Assembly (NCBI RefSeq): GCF_024713945.1
Contig: NC_134677.1
Location: 7,319,001 to 7,383,000, forward strand
Length of the DNA: 64,000 bases
Direction of reading: 5' to 3'
Source of the DNA: Dermatophagoides farinae
Taxonomy: Eukaryota; Arthropoda; Arachnida; Sarcoptiformes; Pyroglyphidae
A program made the translations under genes and the position numbers. The notes under the pieces are model-generated. The model was not told the origin of the DNA. It saw nothing but the letters and a program-made list of their open reading frames with translations, and ran no database searches. Shown here in pieces: positions 57,001-64,000 of the stretch (the stretch's first letter is position 1; each line of letters begins with the position of its first letter).

Positions 57001-60000
57001 CCACATTGTGCATCCATGCATGTATGTGTTGGTTGGTTGGTTTTTACCTGTTTGTTGATGTTGTTCTAGTAGTTGATGCCGAACATTGAAATTAAAAAAA
57101 AAACTTTCTTCTTTCATGTGGAATTTTTTCTCTTGTTTCTGTTCAATTGATTATCATTTGTTTTTTTTTTTTTTTTTTTTGAAATGCATCCAAAGATGAA
57201 TTCATTCTGTTTGAATCCTTTTTTTGTTTCGACTAAATTACAATGACAACCACGTGCCATAAATATAGTTGATATATTTGAACATCCTCATCATTGATAT
57301 CTGGTTTGTATTCAAATGAAATTTATCATTGCAATAATTACTTTTAAAATTTAGGATAATTATTATTATTATTATTGTCATTGACATCATCATCATTTTT
57401 TAATTATGTATCGCTGACAGATGAGTGATTTACTATTTTGGGATCATCATCATCATCATCATCATCATCATCGTTCGATTTTATATGTCAACGAAAATCT
57501 TATCACTGAAATTTATTTATGGCTTTAACATTCAATATATACATCACATCACATAGTCAGTGTGCTTCGTCAATTTTATAAAAACAAAAAAAAAAAAAAA
57601 AAAACGACGAAACAAAACAAATCTACAACAACAACATAAAGAGCTCATTTTATTCATATGATGGGAAAAAAAATAAATGTTTTTCAAGTTCCAAAAATGG
57701 CTTCAAAATAAAATTTTGTTTCTCAAATCCATGACACTGTACATAACACAATCATATATCGAACAATTTGATTTGTTAACTTGTTGACACTAAATGCAAC
57801 AATTTTCTCTTGAAAAAAAAATCATCCAATCAAATTGTTTCATGTTCAAACATCCTCATATACACTACCGGATACATTTAATTGGTTCTAAACCGAAAAT
57901 AAATATAAAATGCAGTGATCAAGAAGAGAAAAAAAAATCTGATCCATATCTAGTTCATGAATTCTACACAACAATGCACCACCAAACACATCATCATCAT
58001 CATCAACGACAAACATATTGATTTTCTTGCTGATATGATTTCGAATTCAAATCCTGATATCAAATCATATCGTATCTCATCAAATATTTCTTGTGTGCAT
58101 GTGTGTGTGTGTGTGTTTTTTTTTTTTTCCTTTTATTTCCACCAACCACATCACATGCAATGGAAACATAAAAGATGTGTCAGTATCTGTATTGTGTGAT
58201 CGCCTGTGTGTAATAAAGTGTGTGATAAAACTGTGTAATAAAGTGTGTGTGTGTGTGTGTGTGTGTTTGGAAAAGCCGAATTATTACCATTTTGTTTCGG
58301 TTTGAGCCATTGACTTTTTTTTATAACATTTGTTATTTCAACCATGGATTGATTGCAAATATTTCCTTTGTATAATCATCGTATGATCAACCAAAAAAAA
58401 AAACAATCATAGTACAACTGTAACGACACCGGTAAGTTGCTATTGTGATTTGCTAATCTAAAAAAAATAAAAGTGTCCATGCAACTTTATTTATACCACG
58501 CTTTTAATCGTAAATGGACAATAATTTTCATTTTTGATTGACCTAAATTCAATTTGAACATTGTGAACAAAACAACAACAACAACAACAACAACATTGAT
58601 GTGAACGTAACAGTTTGAAATGGCTATTTGATTTGCTTCTTTATGGTAAAATCGATCCATTTTTCCTACATATTTATTTACTTGTTTATCGGTTTATAAA
58701 AAACAAGATTATAAGTTGTTTCTCACCACCACCACCACCACCGCTATCGTCATTATCATCATAATCGATTGATAATTGCAGTTATGATTGTAATTGTAAT
58801 ATGATTTCCTATTATGATAACGATTCCTTTTTTATTCATTAAAATCATTGGAACGGCAAAAGAAATATTCTCATTGATGGAAAAATGAAAAAGTTCTTTA
58901 AAACATTTACAATGAATCATTTTACACTTGATTTTGGCTTTGCTCGAATCGATTGACATTCACGGGTGATTTATTTTTTTACGACACATCATTTTAATTG
59001 TATTTTACTGTCCACTATTGGTTTTAATCGACAAATATTTGCTTTTTATTTCTTCCAAAAAGCAAATTTAAGCTCTGCTGTTGTTCACAGTAAGATGAGA
59101 TAATTGCCGTAGGTGAAAAAAAGATGAAGCTACGCAACAACAAAAAAAAAACACTTTGTACATGATCATCATCAACAATACCCGGTTCAGATGATGATGA
59201 TCGAAACATAGAATTCAAGTTCACTGAACCGACCGATGGTATAATGATGATGCTGATGATGATGAAAATTATCAAGTGCAATCATCGACGATTATCTTTG
59301 GTCATCATATCATATTATCATATTTTTGTCATGATATACATAAACCTAAACCTATCCCATATTCAGGTACTTTTTTTTATATATAACAACTAGCCATTCA
59401 AACAAGATCAATTTGATCTATAACATGATGACACATCGATCACAATGTTCAATGTTTGAGTTGATCAGCCAAATCAGGATGTTTTCGAATGATTCATATT
59501 GCTTCCGAGTTTGATATCGTTTGGCGTTAACCACGCATTTTTTTTTGTTTGTTGGATATGTACTTGTTTTGTATGTGGTGTGTATATTTTTTATTTTATT
59601 TTTTCTGCATACAAATTTTCAAAAAACACATAGGATACATGTTACAAAAAAACATGACATATGTTGATCAATAATTAATTGGATTTTTTTATTTTTTCGA
59701 ACGAACAACTCCCATTTTGACCCGTCACTTTATTCAATCATGATGATGATGATGATGACGATTGTATTATTTTGTTATATTTATCATGGTTGTCCCTAAT
59801 TATTGTTATATTTTATGCATTTTGATTCGAATCTATCATTATATTGGTATTCATTGTTTTTTTGTCAATTGAGAAAAAAAATGAAACTCTGAACTGGATC
59901 AAAATCATCAGTTTATTTATAATCGAAATTTGATTATTTTGTTTTATTTAACTAATGATTACATTTTTTTTTGTCTACAATTTCATTTCTACAGAATTTT

Positions 60001-60182
60001 GTCCATACATCAATTGGTTTTTTTCTCTCATCCCGGTCTCTGAATATATATTTTTTTTCTGGCTGTGATATCCGTCCACCTTTTTCATTATTATTCTCTT
60101 TCGAAATATTTTCAATCTTTTCGCTTTCGTATTCGATCTGGTCAATGTTCGCTTGTTTATTAACAACAACAACAACAACAAA
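54031..60182. other. Low-complexity non-coding region
   Basis: No supported exon. It holds CAT/ATG runs (56297-56330, 56395-56420, 57446-57471), a (GAA)/(GTCGAA) tract near 56710-56757, TG/CA runs (58098-58113, 58244-58266), a poly-T at about 57162-57180 and a poly-A at 57586-57604. A non-repetitive patch near 59440-59560 is open on the minus strand for about 39 codons without splice context. Confidence 0.55.
56710..56757. repeat. (GAA)n / (GTCGAA)n compound repeat
   Basis: A purine run of GAA units leads into about three copies of the hexamer GTCGAA. This is the only hexanucleotide repeat of this kind I noticed in the window. Confidence 0.75.
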
Positions 60183-61998
60183 ATGGCTACATATCAACTG
60201 TTGCCCACCTCTTCATCATCATCATCATCAACATCATCATTACATTCACATCAATCTCAAGCTCCTGTACAGCAACGAAAAGCCTTATCGTTTACGATAT
60301 TGATCTTGATGGTGGCCACGGCTACATTAATCACGATAATCCGTTTCACAGTCAATCCAAATCTAAATGGCCAAACATTTGTACAACCAACAAATGCTTT
60401 CGCCATTTATCGAGCTCAAATGTTGGCTGTCAAACAACAGCAGCAACAACAACAACAGGATAACCACCAAAAACGTCCATCATTGGAATATTCGACCTCT
60501 GACCGGCAGCCTGATAGACCTGGAAAACAAGTTTGTTCTGCCATAATTTTAATAAGATTTAATATCTAAGTGATGAATTTAATTAATTTCATTTTATAGA
60601 TACCAACTGGCTCTCAAATCGATGGCCATAAATTCAATACTGTTCTATCTAGGGATAATCCTACATCGATTCAGGTAGTCAATCTGGACAAAAACATCAA
60701 TATGAAATCTGAACACGTGAATGAAAAAACGAAACCAATGCCATTACAATCATCATTTCTCAATTCTAATAATGCCAACATTATCCCTTCATCATCATTG
60801 GTTCAAGATTTAAAATTAAATTCAAATCCAATTCAACCATACTCAGTATCGCCATCTAGTAAAAGTGTTACTAGTCTTATGGGTAATTTTTTCGATTTTT
60901 TTTTTGTTTGACATATTATAATTTGAAATTATAATTTTTAAAATAGCTGATCAACGTTTCGAGAAAGATTATCGCGATGATCCAGTAACCATGAGTACCA
61001 CAGGTTTAAATCTGAAAAAATCTCGGCCAAAACCTAAAGCCATTTTTGATCGAAATGATTTAGCAGAAACAGAACGAATGAGCATCGATAAAGAAGATGG
61101 CTGTGGTGAAGAAAATGGAGCTTATGCAGATCTACTTGTTCTGGTCAATTCTGCAGTATTCAATTTCGATGCTCGATCAGCGATCCGAGAAACTTGGGGA
61201 AAATTTGCCGTTGAACGTGGAGCATATTTTTACTTTCTTCTTGGATCTACAGAAGAGCAACAAATTCAAGAATTAGTTGAAGCAGAAGATTTTAAATATG
61301 GCGACATACTTCAAGGAGCTTTTTATGATGATTATTATAATTTAACATTGAAAACGATCACCATGATGCGATGGGTTTCACAAAAATGTTCAAAAATTCG
61401 TTACGTATTGAAAGTGGATGATGATATGATGATGAATATGCAGCATGCATGTGATTTTACTGAAATCAATCCCAATTTTCATAAAGTTATCATTGGAAAG
61501 TTGGCCAAAAAATGGAAACCACATCGATACAAATCATCAAAATGGTACGTGCCATATGAAGCATATAATCAGACATATTTTCCCAATTTCGTAACGGGAC
61601 CAGCTTATTTCTTTACCGGTGATGCTGCAAAACCATTGTATGAAACAAGTGTAAACAAAACAATTCCATTTTATTTGGAAGATGTTTATATGACCGGAAT
61701 TGTTGCTGAAACGGCTGGTATAAAACGTTACAATCATGCAATGATGCGTAATGTTCATCTTAAATTGGATAGCTGTACTTATCCAAAAATTATGACAAGT
61801 CATAAACATAAACCGAATGAAATTCGTGAATTATGGAAATCATTGTATAGTGGACAGAAATGTATCAAAACCAATACGGTTACACGTACAACACCTAAAT
61901 CAAAGATTATCATTACCAATAATACCAACATTGGTAGTAAATCCGATCCTTCATCATCATTAGTGGCCAAAAATCCATCGAAATCATCATCAACCTAA
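60183..61998 (+). CDS. Beta-1,3-glycosyltransferase, GT31 family
   Basis: Golgi type II enzyme adding galactose or N-acetylhexosamine in beta-1,3 linkage to glycans. Exons 60183-60530, 60600-60882, 60947-61998 (560 residues, TAA stop). A serine run precedes the signal anchor (residues about 34-53, LSFTILILMVATATLITIIR). A long stem with a Gln run (near residue 95) reaches about residue 280. The catalytic domain has RSAIRETWG, YFYFLLGS, the metal-binding KVDDDMMMN (Asp near 368-370), YFPNFVTGPAYFFTGD and EDVYMTGIVAE, in the order of GT31 enzymes. The DDD form resembles B3GNT-type or invertebrate members, so donor and acceptor are not assigned. The stem of about 230 residues is long for the family. 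The C-terminal tail is a Ser/Thr/Lys-rich extension. Poly(A) signal AATAAA at 62154. Confidence 0.92.
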
Positions 61999-62153
61999 GA
62001 AGCTTCTTGTAATTTAGTCATTCTTTTTTGCTATTTTTTTTTCATTCGAATATGAAAGAAAAAATTATTTATTGATTCTTTTTTCATTAACATTTTTTTT
62101 CATACATTCTCTACCATGATATGTTTCTGTATGTGTAAATATAATTATAATTA

Positions 62154-62159
62154 AATAAA
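62154..62159 (+). terminator. Poly(A) signal of the glycosyltransferase gene
   Basis: AATAAA about 155 bases after the stop, followed by two further near-identical motifs. Confidence 0.55.
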
Positions 62160-63730
62160 ATTTTCATAATAAATAAATTGATGATTCTATTTTTACGTAA
62201 ATGTACGTATCAAACACTTGTTGCATGCATGCATATACCATCGATTGGCGCTCATTTTGATATCCAACACATTTTGTTGCGCTTGCGTTGAATAATGATC
62301 ACATCAAAGTAAATTAATAATTTTGGTTTTGTCAGCTGACTATATATTGTATTTCATATTGATAAATTCATCTGAAATTCAACGAATTTTATTGAAATTC
62401 AGTAATTGAATGTGGTAAGTAATTTATATATTATTTCATTTTATATACAAACTGTCTAGTTTCATAGTTATGTTGCGATGATTGATTTGAATGTTTATTT
62501 TTTTTTTTTTTTTTGAATGCTAACATGTTCACATAACAATTTTTGTTTTTCTTCAAATTTAAAATGCATACATGAAATTGAAAACATTTTTATTTTTAAA
62601 ACTTTTGAAAATGAACAAAAAAAATTTTGTTTTTTCATTAATTAATCGATTGTTGTTGTTGTTTTCCATCAACAAACATCACATCCCATATCATCGTCAT
62701 CATTATTATTAACCAAAATTGCATTCAATCATTTAGTTAGATTAAATGTTTTGATGATTCGAAAACTAAATATACATAAATAAAACATTAAACACGACAT
62801 TTTATTTTATTCAAATTGAATGAAAAATTCACATGAACATGAACATAAAAGTATAACAAGCTCGTAAAAAAAATTCGATGAATTGAATGATATACAATTA
62901 TCAAAAATAAATAAAAAAAAAAAAAAATTCTCCATCATCAAACAAGACACAGTTGTCACTATAATTCATGTTGTATTGCTGCATCCTTGGTGTTAACAAA
63001 CAACAACTACAAAAACCACCATCCATTGCTATTATTTGGCCATCATCATTCTTCATTCAAAATTACCATTGAAGATTTTTTTGTTTTGTTTTGTTTTGTT
63101 TAATATACCTATATCGTTTGCTAACGACCTGTTTAACATCATCATCAGTATATCGAAGACCACCACCACCACCACCACTACTGGATGACGCCAATCAACC
63201 AATGACAAGTGTCCAATTTATGTACACTCTTGAAATTCCATTTTGTCTACCTGAAATTTTTTTTTCATATTTGATTTACATACAATTGCATGTGTATTTC
63301 GATTGTTCAGATTTTTTTTTTTTTGAAATTCACTTTCGATTGTTGCGAGTTTCAATCATTGTGTCTTTGACGTGTGAATTTCATATATTGAAACATGACG
63401 TGACATGATAAGAGAAATTTTTTTTATTCGTTTTTTTTACCATATAATTCATCTATAAGCTTAATAAGATGATGATAGCGGTAGTGATTCATCTTCATCC
63501 TGAACGTTATCATCAATTTCATGTACACACACATACACAAGCACTTTTGGCCAAATCGAATCAATCAAATCAAATTTTATCAAACAAAAAATCCATTATA
63601 TACGGCTGTGTAATACCATCATCATCATAAAAATACACATACATGTGAAAACATTTTCTTTTTTTAGTTCGCTTTGTTCACAATTGTTGTTGGCCAACTA
63701 GCCAGTAGGCCAAAGATAGTTAGCCACGGT

Positions 63731-63778
63731 ACGCTAGCTTTAACGTTCCAAAAAAAAAAAAAAAAAAACAGCTAGCGT
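63731..63778. repeat. Inverted repeat flanking a poly-A run
   Basis: ACGCTAGCT (63731-63739) and AGCTAGCGT (63770-63778) are perfect reverse complements on either side of an A-rich spacer containing 18 consecutive A. Located about 160-210 bases before the ATG at 63941. Confidence 0.7.
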
Positions 63779-63940
63779 GACATAAATTTCACCTTTTTTT
63801 TAACTGCTGCTACTTGCTGTTGTTATTGTTGTTTTTCTATTTTCTATCTTGAGTCGAATCTGAAACCCTCCCTTACACATACAAATTGGAAGAAATTGGT
63901 CCTGCATATATTCTTTTTTGTTTCATTCAAGAATAATATA

Positions 63941-64000
63941 ATGGCATCAGCACCAATAATCATACCGATTCTTTGTTTGATCGTTATTGCCGTCTTCTTA
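63941..64000 (+). CDS. Start of a gene with hydrophobic N-terminus (truncated by window)
   Basis: ATG 63941 (context aataatataatgg) opens MASAPIIIPILCLIVIAVFL and continues to the window edge. The sequence reads as a signal peptide or first membrane helix. Only 20 residues are visible, so no function can be given. Confidence 0.5.
   Translation, partial: MASAPIIIPILCLIVIAVFL

Larger units (their letters stand above)
61999..63940. other. Intergenic and 5' region of the next gene
   Basis: AATAAA at 62154-62159 ends the glycosyltransferase gene. A consensus donor (AATGTG then gtaagtaa, 62412) and an acceptor-like site (tctttttttag, about 63668) could bound a 5' UTR intron of the gene starting at 63941. 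An inverted repeat around an A18 run lies at 63731-63778. No coding exon seen. Confidence 0.45.

Noticed and set aside
59440-59560. Non-repetitive patch open for about 39 codons on the minus strand
   Set aside because: No start codon, acceptor or donor in matching phase, and no recognisable motif.
60153-60182. Upstream extension of the glycosyltransferase start (non-ATG, Asn run)
   Set aside because: The extension is a CAA/AAC repeat without an ATG; ATG 60183 gives a normal type II N-terminus.

Overview
The window is eukaryotic nuclear DNA, very AT-rich, with short introns (about 50-90 bases) that obey GT-AG, long homopolymer A/T tracts, and dense CA/TG, CAT/ATG and CAA/TTG microsatellites. 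The protein content (an arthropod-type N-cadherin with laminin-G domains, an ABCA transporter, an NDR kinase, a TIL-type inhibitor) and the compact introns suggest an arthropod, most likely an acariform mite. The organism is inferred, not read directly.

Layout. 1-7982 (+): 3' part of a classical N-cadherin (CadN) with its cadherin repeats, non-classical region, two laminin-G domains, EGF domains, membrane segment and catenin-binding tail. It carries two pairs of apparently mutually exclusive exons. 9937-15418 (+): complete six-exon full-length ABCA transporter. 17495-18083 (-): small Gly/Pro-rich protein with a seven-base first coding exon. 18.1-42.4 kb: a 24-kb low-complexity region holding only two long Ser/Asn/His-rich open exons (25936 and 36445), which may be alternative first exons of the downstream kinase. 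42.5-47.07 kb (+): NDR/STK38-type kinase (tricornered), eight coding exons. 47515-48632 (-): orphan secreted protein, tail to tail with the kinase. 50119-50567 (+): ten-cysteine TIL-domain secreted protein. 52170-52753 (+): possible small membrane protein. 52810-54030 (+): VHR/DUSP3-like dual-specificity phosphatase with a long SP/TP-rich tail. 54-60.2 kb: low-complexity non-coding. 60183-61998 (+): GT31 beta-1,3-glycosyltransferase, type II membrane protein. 63941-end (+): start of a further gene with a hydrophobic N-terminus.

The genes are functionally unrelated neighbours, as usual in animal genomes; CadN (adhesion), Trc (cell shape and dendrite morphogenesis in flies) and the glycosyltransferase all act in cell-surface or morphogenetic biology, but no operon-like logic is visible. 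The most interesting material is the CadN alternative-exon architecture, the possible alternative N-termini of the kinase, and several lineage-specific small proteins. I found no CRISPR array, rRNA, recognisable tRNA or intact transposon, but I had no search tool.
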